The notes under the pieces: generated by a model
Databases searched by the model: none
What the model saw: only the letters and a program-made list of their open reading frames with translations
Told to the model about the DNA's origin: nothing
NCBI GenBank assembly: GCA_022836915.1
Contig: CP094668.1
Location: forward strand, 3,782,001-3,846,000
Direction of reading: 5' to 3'
Source of the DNA: Paenibacillus sp. OVF10
GTDB taxonomy: Bacteria; Bacillota; Bacilli; Paenibacillales; Paenibacillaceae
Length of the DNA stretch: 64,000 bases
Part shown: piece after piece, positions 28,055-37,891 of the stretch
Numbering within the stretch: position 1 is the first letter of the stretch
Layout of the letters: each line of letters begins with the position of its first letter
Position numbers and translations under genes: made by a program

Positions 28055-29262
28055 ATCGTTCAGAACTAATACAGCTGGCTCAGCCACTACAAGCCCAGTT
28101 AAGTGCTTGGCGCAGAGATTTACATCAGCATCCGGAAATCGGCTATGAGGAGCATCGCACATCCGCTATCGTAGCCGAGCATCTGGAAAGACTGGGGCTG
28201 GAAGTTACACGCAATGTCGGAAAGACCGGGGTTACAGGCCTGCTTCGCGGAGAGACCGATGGACCAACCTTCGCCTTGCGCGCAGACATGGATGCTCTGC
28301 CAATCCAGGATCAGAAAGCGGTGGAATACCGCTCGCAAGTGGAAGGCAAAGCGCATCTGTGTGGACATGACGCTCACACCTCCATCCTGATGGGAGCCGC
28401 CCAATTGCTTACTGGCCTTGGAAGACCGAAATCAGGCAACATCAAATTCATTTTCCAGCCAGCGGAAGAAGGACTCGCAGGAGCAAGAGCCATGATCCAG
28501 GACGGTGTTCTAGAGAATCCGAAGGTTGATGCCATCGCAGGGTTACACATGACCCCTGGACAGGACACGGGAACCTTGGGTGTAAGTCAGGGCGTTGCAT
28601 TTGCATCAGCTGATCCCTTGATTATCAAGGTGTTTGGCAAGGGTGGCCACGCAGCTCGTCCGCATGAGGGCATTGACGCGATCGCGGTATCCGCTCAGGT
28701 CATCACCGCATTGCAAAATATCGTCAGTCGGATGGTTGATCCACTTGAACCGGCAGTAGTCACGATTGGCAAAATCACCGGAGGTTATATGGGAACAGCC
28801 ATCGCTCCGGAAGTGGAGATGATCGGTACGGTTCGTACACTCTCACCTGCCATTCGTGAGCGGATGCCAGCTTTGATCGAGCAGGTTGTTAAAGGGGTCT
28901 GCGATTCTTTTGGAGCAGGATGCGAAGTTGTCTACGGCGATGGATACCCTGTTGTCGTGAATGATCTCGGCATGGTTGACCTGCTAACAGAGACTTGTGA
29001 TCAGGTTAATGCGGAGAAGGGATGGACTTATATCAAACCCTCCACAGGGGGCGAGGACTTTGCGTTTTATTGTGAACAGATTCCGGGTGTGTTTTTCAGA
29101 CTAGGATCTGGGAATGATGAGGAACGTACTCGCTATCCACTCCACCATCCCATGTTTGATCTCGATGAGACAGCGATGCCTTATGGTGTGGGCATGTTGT
29201 CTGCAGTAGCACTTGAATTTTTGGCACGGAATACAACTTCTGAGGGGGAGCAATCACAATGA
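28051..29262 (+). CDS. M20D amidohydrolase (N-acyl amino acid hydrolase family)
   Basis: 403 residues, normal for the family. Metal-site motifs: FALRADMDALPIQ, LCGHDAHTSILMG (Cys104, His106), FQPAEEGLAGA (Glu139, Glu140), GLHMTP and TGGEDFAFYCEQIPG. The dimerisation domain follows the AEEG block (GKGGHAARPHEGIDAI). Relatives hydrolyse N-acetyl-amino acids, hippurate or indole-acetyl-amino acids in the cytoplasm with two metal ions. It lies between a FadR-type regulator and a peptide importer, so it probably deacylates an imported acyl-amino acid or peptide. The exact substrate is open. Confidence 0.92.
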   Translation: MNRSELIQLAQPLQAQLSAWRRDLHQHPEIGYEEHRTSAIVAEHLERLGLEVTRNVGKTGVTGLLRGETDGPTFALRADMDALPIQDQKAVEYRSQVEGKAHLCGHDAHTSILMGAAQLLTGLGRPKSGNIKFIFQPAEEGLAGARAMIQDGVLENPKVDAIAGLHMTPGQDTGTLGVSQGVAFASADPLIIKVFGKGGHAARPHEGIDAIAVSAQVITALQNIVSRMVDPLEPAVVTIGKITGGYMGTAIAPEVEMIGTVRTLSPAIRERMPALIEQVVKGVCDSFGAGCEVVYGDGYPVVVNDLGMVDLLTETCDQVNAEKGWTYIKPSTGGEDFAFYCEQIPGVFFRLGSGNDEERTRYPLHHPMFDLDETAMPYGVGMLSAVALEFLARNTTSEGEQSQ

Positions 29263-30823
29263 AAAAAGACAATGGACAGGCTTGTGGATCACGTTACTGG
29301 CAGTCGTAATGGTACTCAGCGCTTGCGGAGGAAAATCGACAAGCACGAATGACAATGCCTCAACAGGAGGAACGGGCAGTGAAAGCGCAAGTACAACACT
29401 GACCGTTGCTGCAGCAACAGACATTGAAAGTTTCGATCCGCACAACAACAACAACACCTCCAGTGAGGCGGTTCTGGTCAACGTTTTTGATTATCTGATC
29501 AAAAATGACAGTGAACAGAAAAAAGTTGCGGGACTTGCGACATCATGGGATCAGGTTGATGATACAACGTGGAGATTCAAGCTGCGTGAAGGTGTGACCT
29601 TCCACAACGGCGATCCATTCACTTCAGCAGATGTAAAATACACGCTGGAGCGCGTAGCCAAGGACGAGACACTGAAACAAAACAGTTATTTTAAAAATAT
29701 CGTAGAAGTTAAAGCGGTGGATGACTATACCGTAGATATTATCACGGATGGTCCAGATCCGTTGCTCCTGAATCGTTTGTCCAAAATGGGAGCAGGGATT
29801 CTGCCAGCAAAATATATTGCAGACAAAGGATTCGATGCTTTCCTGAAACAACCGGTAGGCACAGGCCCTTACAAGTTCAGTAAATGGACCAAAGATGATC
29901 GTGTGGAACTTGTGAAAAACGAGAGCTACTTCGATGGTGAACCAAAATGGAATGAAGTGGTATTCCGCGTTATTCCTGAAGCCTCCACGCGGGTATCCGA
30001 ATTGCTTGCTGGTGGTGTAGATGTGGCGTCTTCCATTCCGTCCACTGACATTGCCCGCATCGAAGGCGAAGCAGATAAAAAGATTGTCAAAGCGCCAATC
30101 CAGCGTGTACTTCAGTTGATCTTCCGTCAGACAGAAGGCAGCATCACGGCTGATCCGAAAGTACGTGAAGCGATTGACCTGGCTATCGACAAACAAGGAA
30201 TCGTGGACAGCATTGCCGGCGGAGCAGGTATCGTAACCCGCACATCCGTAACACCAGGCAACTTCGGTGCTGATCCTTCATTGTACAAAACGTCACTTTA
30301 TGATCAAGAAAAAGCGAAACAGTTGCTGCAAGAAGCTGGCTATGCGGAAGGTGAAGCCGAGATGACCATCTCCGTTTCTGCACAGTACAAAGAACAGGCT
30401 GAAGTTGTTGCAGCGATGCTGGAACAAGCCGGATTCAAAATCAACCTGGATGTCCTGGAAGCAAGTGCATTCAGTGAACGTTACAGCTCCAAATCATTCA
30501 AAGAAATCTTCATGATTGGTATTGGTAACTCCTTGTTCGATGCTTCGAACAACTACAATCGTTATATGCTGGAAGAAGCAAAAGGCGAGTCGGATTACAA
30601 CAATCCTGAAGTAGAGAAACTGCTTCAATCTGCATTGGTGAACATGGACCCTGCGTCTCGTGAGAAAGAGTATCAGCAAGTACAACAGATCTTCTCTGAA
30701 GAACGCCCAGCCGTATATCTGTACCAAATGGAAGGTGTCTACGGAACAAATGCTAAAGTGAACTTCGCGCCGCGCAGTGACGAGATGTTCTATGCTGACG
30801 AGATTACACCTGTTGCACAGTAA
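29259..30823 (+). CDS. Peptide ABC transporter substrate-binding lipoprotein, frameshift at start
   Basis: The ATG at 29259 overlaps the previous stop (ATGA). Restoring one A in AAAAAA 29262-29267 gives a lipoprotein leader MKKRQWTGLWITLLAVV...LSAC with lipidated Cys23; without it the gene has no signal peptide. The mature protein is an SBP_bac_5 (DppA/OppA-type) binder of about 500 residues: ESFDPHNNNNTSSEAV, WRFKLREGVTFHNGDPFTSADVKY, LKQPVGTGPYKFSKW, TSVTPGNFGADPSLY. It delivers peptides or related solutes to the two permeases that follow. Confidence 0.92.
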
Positions 30824-30862
30824 CATCGGGTATAACAACCGGTCATTGAAAAGATAGGCCGT

Positions 30863-30906
30863 GAACGGCAGGGACTGGATAACCATGTTCCTGCCGTTCT
30901 TTTTTA
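30863..30906 (+). terminator. Intercistronic terminator after peptide-binding protein gene
   Basis: GAACGGCAGGGA pairs with TTCCTGCCGTTC (one mismatch), followed by TTTTTTAAA, between the binding-protein and permease genes. It probably limits readthrough so the binding protein exceeds the permeases. Confidence 0.75.
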
Positions 30907-30924
30907 AAGGGAGGTGAACAAGGA

Positions 30925-31841
30925 ATGGGCAAATACGTACTTAAGTCATTACTACAGATCATTCCGGTGCTGTTCATTGTTTCATTAATTGTGTTCATTT
31001 TGGTTCGAGTCACCGGTGATCCGGTTGCGCTAATGTTGCCTGAAACGGCTACCGCTGAAGATCGTGCTGTCTTGACGCAGGCACTTGGTTTGGACCAGCC
31101 TTTATATACGCAATACGTGAAGTTTCTGGGCAGTGCGATACAGGGAGACTTTGGTCAGTCTTTTCGCTACAATCAGCCTGCGTTAGAGCTGGTGCTGGAG
31201 AGATTGCCTGCCAGCTTTGAATTGGCGGTAGCCGCCATGTTTTTGCCGTACTTATGGCAGTGCCACTTGGCGTCATCTCAGCTGTCAAACGCAATACGTT
31301 TACCGATCTCATTATTTCAGGAATATCCGTCATTGGTAAGGCGATGCCAAACTTCTGGATGGGGATTATGCTTATCCTCTTGTTCTCCGTCATGCTGGGC
31401 GTATTGCCGGTATCGGGTCGCGGAGGATTGTCACATCTGATCTTGCCGGCATTTACACTTGGCGTTGGACTGGCTGCGCAGATGACCCGACTGATTCGCT
31501 CCAGCATGCTGGAGATTCTCAACCAGGACTATATTCGAACAGCCCGCAGCAAAGGGCTAGGCCGAATGGTTGTCATTGTGAAACATGCGTTTCGGAATGG
31601 ACTAATTCCGGTCGTGACAATTATGAGTTTGCAGTTTACAAGTCTGATCGGGGGCACTTTGATTACCGAAACGGTATTCTCCTGGCCTGGACTGGGTCAA
31701 TTACTGGTTGTTGCAGTCAACACACATGATATGGCGATTGTACAGGCCGCGGTGTTTGTCATTGCCTTTATCGTTGTAGTAATTAACATCTTGACGGATG
31801 TAGCTTACAGGCTACTCGATCCGCGCATCAAATACGACTAG
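30925..31841 (+). CDS. Peptide ABC transporter permease (DppB-like), frameshifted
   Basis: ATG 30925 after GGGAGGTG. One T must be restored in TTTTT 31240-31244, giving AAMFFAVLMAVPLGVISAVKR and a protein of about 305 residues. The N-terminal segment LQIIPVLFIVSLIVFILVRV and the LGLDQPLYTQYVKFL motif before the TMD are typical of DppB/OppB. The ATPase-docking loop is NQDYIRTARSKGLGRMVVIV. Six membrane segments are expected. It pairs with the DppC-like gene 17 nt downstream. Confidence 0.9.
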
Positions 31842-31857
31842 AAGGAGGTGCAATCAT

Positions 31858-32787
31858 ATGACAGGCAGCAATGAAATGCCAATTCCGGGTACAGAACAGG
31901 AACAAGACAATGGGCGTGCACCAACGGGATTTCGTTATATCTGGCAACAACTGATCATCAGCAAGACCGGAATGTTTGGTGCTGTGCTTGTATTGTTGGT
32001 TGTGTTAATTGCCATAGGTGCACCTCTATTGACGAGTCATGATCCAGCAGCGGTGAATCCGCTGGGCCGACTTAAACCACCAGCATGGCTTGAGGGCGGA
32101 ACGGCCGAATACTGGCTGGGTACCGATAATCTTGGCAGAGACATGTGGAGCCGTATTGTATACGGTGCCCGGGTTTCCTTAATCGTGGGTATGGGTGCCG
32201 TGATTGTGTCAGGAATCATTGGCGCGATCTTGGGGCTGGTATCCGGATTCTACGGGAAATGGCTGGATGCCGTCATCATGCGTGTAGGTGATGCATTCAT
32301 GGCGATTCCAACCATCCTGTTCATGCTTGTTGTGATGGCGATTGTTGGCCCGGGTATTACAACGTTGATCTTTGTCATCGGGGTGACGAACTGGGTTCCA
32401 TTCACCCGTGTGGTAAGAAGTGAAGTACTAAGTATCAAAGAGCGGGATTTTGTTCATGCGGCCAGATCAATTGGCGCGAAGAATGGAAGATTGATTCTGA
32501 AACACATTTTGCCGAATATCCTTTCATCTTTTATCGTGATCTGTGGTATGAATGTCGGCACGACAATTATTATGGAAGCTTCACTCAGTTTCCTGGGTCT
32601 GGGTATCAAACCACCCGATGTATCCTGGGGAGGGATGCTTAGTGATGGCAGACAATACGTTGCAACTAGCTGGTGGGTCGCTACATTCCCGGGACTAGCC
32701 ATTACATTTACCGTACTCGGTGTTATTTTCCTTGGAGATTGGCTGCGTGATGTGCTTGATCCACGTACGGAGACAACCCATAAATAA
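31858..32787 (+). CDS. Peptide ABC transporter permease (DppC-like)
   Basis: 309 residues, starting at ATG 31858 after GAAGGAGG. The N-terminal cytoplasmic stretch is followed by a membrane segment (MFGAVLVLLVVLIAIGAPLL). The DppC signature WLGTDNLGRDMWSRIVYGARVS follows, then the docking loop KERDFVHAARSIGAKNGRLI. The end EASLSFLGLGIKPPDVSWG is also diagnostic. No ATPase genes (DppD/DppF) follow, unlike most operons of this type. Confidence 0.93.
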   Translation: MTGSNEMPIPGTEQEQDNGRAPTGFRYIWQQLIISKTGMFGAVLVLLVVLIAIGAPLLTSHDPAAVNPLGRLKPPAWLEGGTAEYWLGTDNLGRDMWSRIVYGARVSLIVGMGAVIVSGIIGAILGLVSGFYGKWLDAVIMRVGDAFMAIPTILFMLVVMAIVGPGITTLIFVIGVTNWVPFTRVVRSEVLSIKERDFVHAARSIGAKNGRLILKHILPNILSSFIVICGMNVGTTIIMEASLSFLGLGIKPPDVSWGGMLSDGRQYVATSWWVATFPGLAITFTVLGVIFLGDWLRDVLDPRTETTHK

Positions 32788-32808
32788 ACGGAGAAGGGAG
32801 CCATCATT

Positions 32809-34830
32809 ATGAATCAAAGACCAATTATGCCGGAGGATCTGGTTCACTATCGTTGGATAAGTCAGCCGGTAATCAGTCTGAACGGGCAAGTGGCTTATGT
32901 GGAACAGACCATAGATCAGGATAAAAACGAATATAACACGCAAATTCGAGGAATCTCCCTCGATGGTGATGAAGATATTGCACTTTCGGATGGAACAAAG
33001 GATTCCTCACCTGCGTGGTCGCCGGATGGCACACAGCTCACATTCATTCGCTCAGTGGATGGTGGAAAAGGACTATGGACGCTTCAGTCAGATCAAAAAG
33101 AGCCGGTCATGCTGATATCTCCCACACGTAAAATATCGAGTTATATCTGGTCGCCGAACGGGCAGTACATTGCGTTTACCAGCAAAGTGCAACCGGAGGA
33201 TCAACAGAAGAAAGCAGACGCCCAACAGGAGTCTGTACCTGTGCTGCGAGGTAAAGTCTTTGAGCGTACAACGCCGAAGGCGGAAGGGTCTGGCTGGTGG
33301 GACGGTCAATACAGCCAGTTGTTTGTATATGAGCTCAAAAGCGGGGAAATCACGCAGGTGACTTCCGGGCTATGGAATATCAGTGCTCCCGCATGGTCGC
33401 CAGATAGCCTGCAGCTTTCTTTCATTTCGAAGCAAGTAGAGGATGAGGAGCTTGATGCGGATTTGCTGTACTTTACGGATATATACAGCATTCGATTGGG
33501 AGAGAGTGATCTCTTCAAAGTGACGGATTCCAGTCTGGCGATAAGCCAGTTTTCCTATTCATCTGATGGGCAGCAGCTGATCCTGATCGCCAGTGATCGT
33601 GAGTATGGGAGCGGGAGCCACAACAGCTTATACGCTGTCCCCGTTCATCGAGGTGAACCCAGGATAATTGCACCGCAATTAGATATGCAGATGGGTAACG
33701 CAGCACTGGGGGATATGAAGTCAGCAGGTGCCTCTCCTTCTCCAATCTCGGATGCCCATAATCCAGAACGTGGTGTATATGTACTCGGAACGCACAATGG
33801 AAATGTGGACGTGTATCGCATTCAAGATGATGGGAATTGTCAACTCGTAACGGGCGCTGGTGAAAAGGATGTGTATCAGTATACCTTAACGCCGGATGGA
33901 ACGTCGCTGGTTATCGCTGCGTTGACGGATGGACATCCTGGAGAATTATATCGCGTGAATATCGACAGTGGTGAAATGTTCAGACTCACCCGGCGAAATG
34001 ATGAATTCATGGCTGAATTGGCTGTAAATGTGCCAGTTCGTGTAGAGTTTACATCCTCCGATGGATGGCCGCTTCAAGGTTGGTTAGCCACACCGGCAAT
34101 ACGTAAGTCCAATGGGAAGCTGCCATTAATTTTGCAGATTCATGGTGGACCCCACGCGATGTATACAGGAACGTACAGTCATGAGATGCAGACACTCGTT
34201 GCGCAAGGTTACGCTGTGCTGTGGATCAATCCTCGCGGAAGTATGGGATACGGGCAAGAATTTGCCAGAGCTTGCCGTGGTGACTTTGCCGGAGGGGATT
34301 ACCGGGATCTGATGGAAGCTGTTGATTATGCCCTGGCTACATACGATTTCCTTGATGCATCACGTCTGGGTGTAGCGGGTGGCAGTTATGGCGGAGTGAT
34401 GACCAACTGGATCGTGGCGCATACGCACCGTTTCAAGGCGGCTGTAACCCAGCGTTGCATCTCTAACTGGTTGTCCATGTATGGAACGAGTGATATCGGT
34501 ATTTCCTATGTCGAGGGAGTCATCGGTGGTAATCCGGCGGAAAACGCTGAATTCCTGTGGTCCCGCTCACCTCTTGCTCATGCACACCACATTGAGACGC
34601 CACTTCTGATCATGCACGGAGAGCAGGACTATCGGACACCGATTGCACAAGCGGAGGAATTATATACTACGCTAAAACGATATGGTAAAAAGACTAAACT
34701 GATTCGTTATCCAGGTTCCAACCACAGTTTGCTCAAAAGCGGTAAACCTTCACTTCGGATCGATAGCTTCGAACAGGTGAATGCCTGGTTCAATCAGTAC
34801 CTCGGGAATGATGAGGAGGGCGAGCAATGA
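32809..34830 (+). CDS. S9 family prolyl oligopeptidase-like peptidase
   Basis: 673 residues. The first about 390 residues are WD40/beta-propeller-like repeats (SPAWSPDGTQLTF, SYIWSPNGQYIAFTS, APAWSPDSLQLSFIS). The C-terminal alpha/beta-hydrolase domain has the triad Ser526 (GGSYGGVM), Asp607 (HGEQDYRTP) and His639 (GSNHSLL). This is the acylaminoacyl-peptidase type of family S9. No signal peptide, so it works in the cytoplasm, trimming peptides brought in by the importer encoded just before. The following gene starts inside its stop codon (ATGA). Confidence 0.93.
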   Translation: MNQRPIMPEDLVHYRWISQPVISLNGQVAYVEQTIDQDKNEYNTQIRGISLDGDEDIALSDGTKDSSPAWSPDGTQLTFIRSVDGGKGLWTLQSDQKEPVMLISPTRKISSYIWSPNGQYIAFTSKVQPEDQQKKADAQQESVPVLRGKVFERTTPKAEGSGWWDGQYSQLFVYELKSGEITQVTSGLWNISAPAWSPDSLQLSFISKQVEDEELDADLLYFTDIYSIRLGESDLFKVTDSSLAISQFSYSSDGQQLILIASDREYGSGSHNSLYAVPVHRGEPRIIAPQLDMQMGNAALGDMKSAGASPSPISDAHNPERGVYVLGTHNGNVDVYRIQDDGNCQLVTGAGEKDVYQYTLTPDGTSLVIAALTDGHPGELYRVNIDSGEMFRLTRRNDEFMAELAVNVPVRVEFTSSDGWPLQGWLATPAIRKSNGKLPLILQIHGGPHAMYTGTYSHEMQTLVAQGYAVLWINPRGSMGYGQEFARACRGDFAGGDYRDLMEAVDYALATYDFLDASRLGVAGGSYGGVMTNWIVAHTHRFKAAVTQRCISNWLSMYGTSDIGISYVEGVIGGNPAENAEFLWSRSPLAHAHHIETPLLIMHGEQDYRTPIAQAEELYTTLKRYGKKTKLIRYPGSNHSLLKSGKPSLRIDSFEQVNAWFNQYLGNDEEGEQ

Positions 34831-35303
34831 GTCGAACTCAGCTGTCCATTCCTGTAGGGCTTCTTGTAGAGAATGTTCTGACAAGTGGGGAATCAAAAGA
34901 AGTGATTATTGAATGTTTACAACGTCGAGACTATTCCCGGTTGTTGCCTCTGGTTAAGGAATCCGCGATGGATTTTGATGAAAGACTACAGACAGCAGCT
35001 GATATCGGAGACGATTGGGAAAAGGCGATACGTCAAGGTTATGAGTTCAAGTTTTTGCATATTAACGGGTTGAAACGATTGCTCGATTTCCGGTTTGACC
35101 GTAAGGTGGATCAGGACTATGTTCAAGATGAACTGTCACTGAAGCATATTCAACTGACCGCAGAAGAGATTGAATTGCTACAATCGTTAATTGGCAGGCA
35201 GTGGATCGTGCAACTAGAAGAAACAGAGGCAGCAGAAGAAGGCAGAACAGATAGTGAGTTATCTTCCTGCATTCCTGTCCATATTCAATTGAAGTTCCCA
35301 TAG
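34827..35303 (+). CDS. Uncharacterised cytoplasmic protein, end of peptide operon
   Basis: 158 residues, no match recognised. It starts with MSRTQLSIPVGLLVENVL, contains a charged middle region (FEFKFLHINGLKRLLDFRFDRK-like) and two Glu-rich helices near residues 115-145 (ITAEEIELLQSLIGRQW-like). There is no membrane segment or signal peptide. Translational coupling to the S9 peptidase (4-nt overlap) suggests a linked role, perhaps as a partner or chaperone of that operon, but this is guesswork. Confidence 0.65.
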   Translation: MSRTQLSIPVGLLVENVLTSGESKEVIIECLQRRDYSRLLPLVKESAMDFDERLQTAADIGDDWEKAIRQGYEFKFLHINGLKRLLDFRFDRKVDQDYVQDELSLKHIQLTAEEIELLQSLIGRQWIVQLEETEAAEEGRTDSELSSCIPVHIQLKFP

Positions 35304-35316
35304 GATGACCAGAATA

Positions 35317-35341
35317 AGCCGCGATGATCGCGGTTTTTTTG
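35317..35341 (+). terminator. Terminator of the peptide operon
   Basis: CCGCGA pairs with TCGCGG around a 3-nt loop, followed by seven T. Confidence 0.88.
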
Positions 35342-35467
35342 CTATGTACAGGTAGAAATGAGGATGACTGAATTCAAAAGTTGAAATCGGACTCCGAATG
35401 ATTTATATTTTTATTAAATGATACTTTAATCTATCAAAAAATTCAGGTATAAAGAGGGGGACCTAGG

Positions 35468-35830
35468 ATGTCCATTCAAAATGTTTTGGGAAAAATTCAA
35501 ATATCGGATGATGTGATCTCCAAAATTGTCGGCAAGATCGCAAATACCACCAGTGAGATTTCCTCCATGTCGACAGGACTTGTAGAAGGCATCACCAAAA
35601 AGTGGAGTGGGAAAAGTCTGCAAAATGGCATTGCCATTCGCAAGATAGAATCCAGACTGGAGATTAACTTAAAGGTTGTGGTTCGTTATGGAACGAAAGT
35701 ACATGAAGTCTGCAGGGAATTGCAAAACAATGTGAGATTACATGTGGAACAGCTGACCGGGTTAACCATTGATACGGTGAATGTGATCGTCGAGGGGGTA
35801 TCATTCAACCAACCTGCTGCCAAGCTTTAG
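35468..35830 (+). CDS. Asp23/Gls24 family envelope stress protein
   Basis: 120 residues. The Asp23 fold is visible as IQISDDVISKIVGKIANTTSEI near the start, then IAIRKIESRLEINLKVVVRYG and the closing LTGLTIDTVNVIVEGVSF. Members are small soluble proteins linked to the membrane or cell envelope and to alkaline or envelope stress. The ATG follows AGAGGGGGACCTAGG. The gene is alone or co-transcribed with the GNAT gene 32 nt downstream. No membrane anchor partner (AmaP) is nearby. Confidence 0.88.
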   Translation: MSIQNVLGKIQISDDVISKIVGKIANTTSEISSMSTGLVEGITKKWSGKSLQNGIAIRKIESRLEINLKVVVRYGTKVHEVCRELQNNVRLHVEQLTGLTIDTVNVIVEGVSFNQPAAKL

Positions 35831-35862
35831 TCCAACTTCAACTACCTAGAGGAGTGACAGCG

Positions 35863-36480
35863 ATGAATAAGATTTCCATAACAAAAGCCAGTCCACAGTC
35901 TTTAGTCGGCGGGCAACTAAATCAGATGGCACTTGAATATATGGCATATTCGCTTGCAGGTACCAAGGATAAAGGCATTATAGAAAAAACATTCAACAAG
36001 TTATGGCGCTCGAAACAGAACCGATTCAGTCACCAGTACGCTTATGAAGCCAAAATGGGTAACCAAACGCTGGGCATGATCATGTGTTATCCAACCACTT
36101 TAATGAACAAACTCGCTTTGCCAACGTTCTCCAAACTGTTTGAACTTCGTAAATGGAGCCTGATTAAGTATAATCTCCAACATTGGAAAGAGTTTTACTC
36201 CATGGTGACATTAAAAGAAGCGGAGAACGACGAGTACCACATCGGAACATTGGCTACGTTGCCTGAAAGCAGAGGACTAGGAGTAGGGACACACCTCATT
36301 CATTTTGCTGAGGAGCAAGCTATAACACAAGGTCTGTCCAAATCTTCACTTACGGTTAAAAAGGAAAATCTACTAGCTATTAAACTCTACGAGCGTTTGG
36401 GATACCAGAGAGTAGGGAAATCAATAAACCGTCGTTATCCCTGTACCGAATGTCCAAAATACTGGTGTAGTGCATTCTAA
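35863..36480 (+). CDS. GNAT family N-acetyltransferase
   Basis: About 205 residues from ATG 35863, 8 nt after AGAGGAG; the upstream in-frame GTG at 35854 overlaps that site. The C-terminal half has the acetyl-CoA loop (GTLATLPESRGLGVGTHLIHFAEE) and the motif B strand LAIKLYERLGYQRVG. The N-terminal 90 residues are less conserved, with a KSNRFSHQYAYEAK-type acceptor region. The substrate is unknown. It probably shares a transcript with the Asp23 gene. Confidence 0.88.
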   Translation: MNKISITKASPQSLVGGQLNQMALEYMAYSLAGTKDKGIIEKTFNKLWRSKQNRFSHQYAYEAKMGNQTLGMIMCYPTTLMNKLALPTFSKLFELRKWSLIKYNLQHWKEFYSMVTLKEAENDEYHIGTLATLPESRGLGVGTHLIHFAEEQAITQGLSKSSLTVKKENLLAIKLYERLGYQRVGKSINRRYPCTECPKYWCSAF

Positions 36481-36721
36481 TACGAATAGAAAAAAGCAGC
36501 TAACTGGAGAGTTTCACATAAATAAGCCCACATTGGAACAGTTAAAAGTGTGTGCTGGAGGGACGCTTTATGCGCCCCTTTTTAGTTTTCAGATTTTTCT
36601 CATAAAAAAGTAACTTGACTTTTGTATGGGTTTAAGCAGGTACTTGACAGGGGTGTGGTATAGTATAAAAAGTTCTTTTAATGAAGAAAGACGGAGAAAT
36701 ATACAATGTGGGGTGTAACCA

Positions 36722-37327
36722 GTGTATCAATATAAGGATCAGGAATATGAAGCAGTACATTTTGAGGGACGTGATTTGCGCTATGGAGAACTTATAAGTT
36801 GTGTTTTCAAACAGTGTACATTTATGAACGCTTCTATGGAAGAGATTGAGACAAGTAACTGCCGTTTTATCGAGTGTGACTTCAAAGGGGCTTCCATGAA
36901 TGGTTCGATTCATACGGAATCAGCTTTTGAAAACTGCACCTTTGGTGGTGCGAATCTATTTGCTTCCAAATTCAGTTCTTGCAAGATGACGGGATCGGAC
37001 TTTTCAGGTGCGCAAATGGATGGGATTACACTAAGCCACGGCGATTGGTCTTATACGAATCTGAGACATACACGTTTGGGGAAACAGGATCTGCGAGGAA
37101 TTCGTTTCTTTGAGGCTGACTTTACGGACACGGATTTCACCAAAGCGGATTTGAGAGACTGTGATCTTACCCGAGTTGTATTAAGCAGAGCCAAGCTGCA
37201 AGGGGCCGATTTAAGAGGGGCTAACCTGGAAGGCATCGATCTGAAATCACTGGATATCAAAGGCGTACGTTTGGATCGCGAACAAGCGGTTCTGTTTGTA
37301 CGCTCGTATGGTGCGAAAGTAGACTAA
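36722..37327 (+). CDS. Pentapeptide-repeat protein (Qnr/McbG-like size)
   Basis: 201 residues, GTG start at 36722, 8 nt after GGGGTG. Nearly the whole chain is A(D/N)LXX-type repeats in two blocks: CVFKQCTFMNASMEE...CRFIECDFKGASM, then ADFTDTDFTKADLRDCDL and ADLRGANLEGIDL. This predicts a right-handed beta-helix. The break near GITLSHGDWSYTNLRH between the two blocks and a total near 200-218 residues recall Qnr and McbG, which mimic DNA and shield gyrase from quinolones or microcin. Whether this protein protects gyrase is not shown; many such proteins have unknown roles. Confidence 0.85.
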   Translation: MYQYKDQEYEAVHFEGRDLRYGELISCVFKQCTFMNASMEEIETSNCRFIECDFKGASMNGSIHTESAFENCTFGGANLFASKFSSCKMTGSDFSGAQMDGITLSHGDWSYTNLRHTRLGKQDLRGIRFFEADFTDTDFTKADLRDCDLTRVVLSRAKLQGADLRGANLEGIDLKSLDIKGVRLDREQAVLFVRSYGAKVD

Positions 37328-37351
37328 GTTGAGTTGAACATACACAGCATG

Positions 37352-37376
37352 AAGCCGCCCTTAAGGCGGCTTTTTT
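37352..37376 (+). terminator. Terminator after pentapeptide-repeat gene
   Basis: AAGCCGCC pairs with GGCGGCTT around CTTAA, followed by six T. Confidence 0.92.
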
Positions 37377-37471
37377 GAGTTTGAAGCATTTCCGATTCAA
37401 AGAAAATAGGCAGGAATAAGAGATCTAAACAAGAAGTAGTTAACATAAGTTTCAAATAAAAGGAGGTTATC

Positions 37472-37855
37472 ATGACAGTCACATTAATTATTCTTATTGC
37501 TATTATTGTCTTTGGGCTTATAACAGGCACGATCACTACGATTATGGCATTTAAACTGCTAAGTAACAATAAAGAGAAACATCACCTTCGCAAGAGCATT
37601 CTGATGGACGGAATTCCAACAGAAGCAATAATTCATGATATTGTACAGACATCATCCAGTATGGATGGAAGGCCTGGCGTGCGATTGGATTTGACTGTAA
37701 CCCAAGTTGACGGCCGCACCTTCCCAACAATTGTAGAGACTTATATTCCAATCACACATATTCCCCACTTTCAGAAAGGAAATGTCATTAACGTAAGATA
37801 CATTGCGATGGGGAATGAACGCAAAGTTGAGGTACAGGATGCCTACCTTCCGTGA
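37472..37855 (+). CDS. Small membrane-anchored protein of unknown function
   Basis: 127 residues; ATG 37472 after AAAGGAGG. Residues about 3-28 form one membrane segment (VTLIILIAIIVFGLITGTIT). The remainder is a soluble domain with a strand-rich pattern (TEAIIHDIVQTSSSMDGRPGV, RLDLTVTQVDGRTFPTIVETY, VINVRYIAMGNERKVEV), like small OB-type or DUF3592-like domains that carry V-xV-Y-P/N signatures. No function can be assigned. It is bounded by terminators on both sides. Confidence 0.7.
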   Translation: MTVTLIILIAIIVFGLITGTITTIMAFKLLSNNKEKHHLRKSILMDGIPTEAIIHDIVQTSSSMDGRPGVRLDLTVTQVDGRTFPTIVETYIPITHIPHFQKGNVINVRYIAMGNERKVEVQDAYLP

Positions 37856-37891
37856 GGTGCCGCAGGGTGGTAAGCTTCTGTTATCAGGCAT

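Noticed and set aside
36644..36669. Promoter TTGACA with TATAAA before the pentapeptide-repeat gene
   Set aside because: The spacer is only 14 bp, too short for sigma A; not called.
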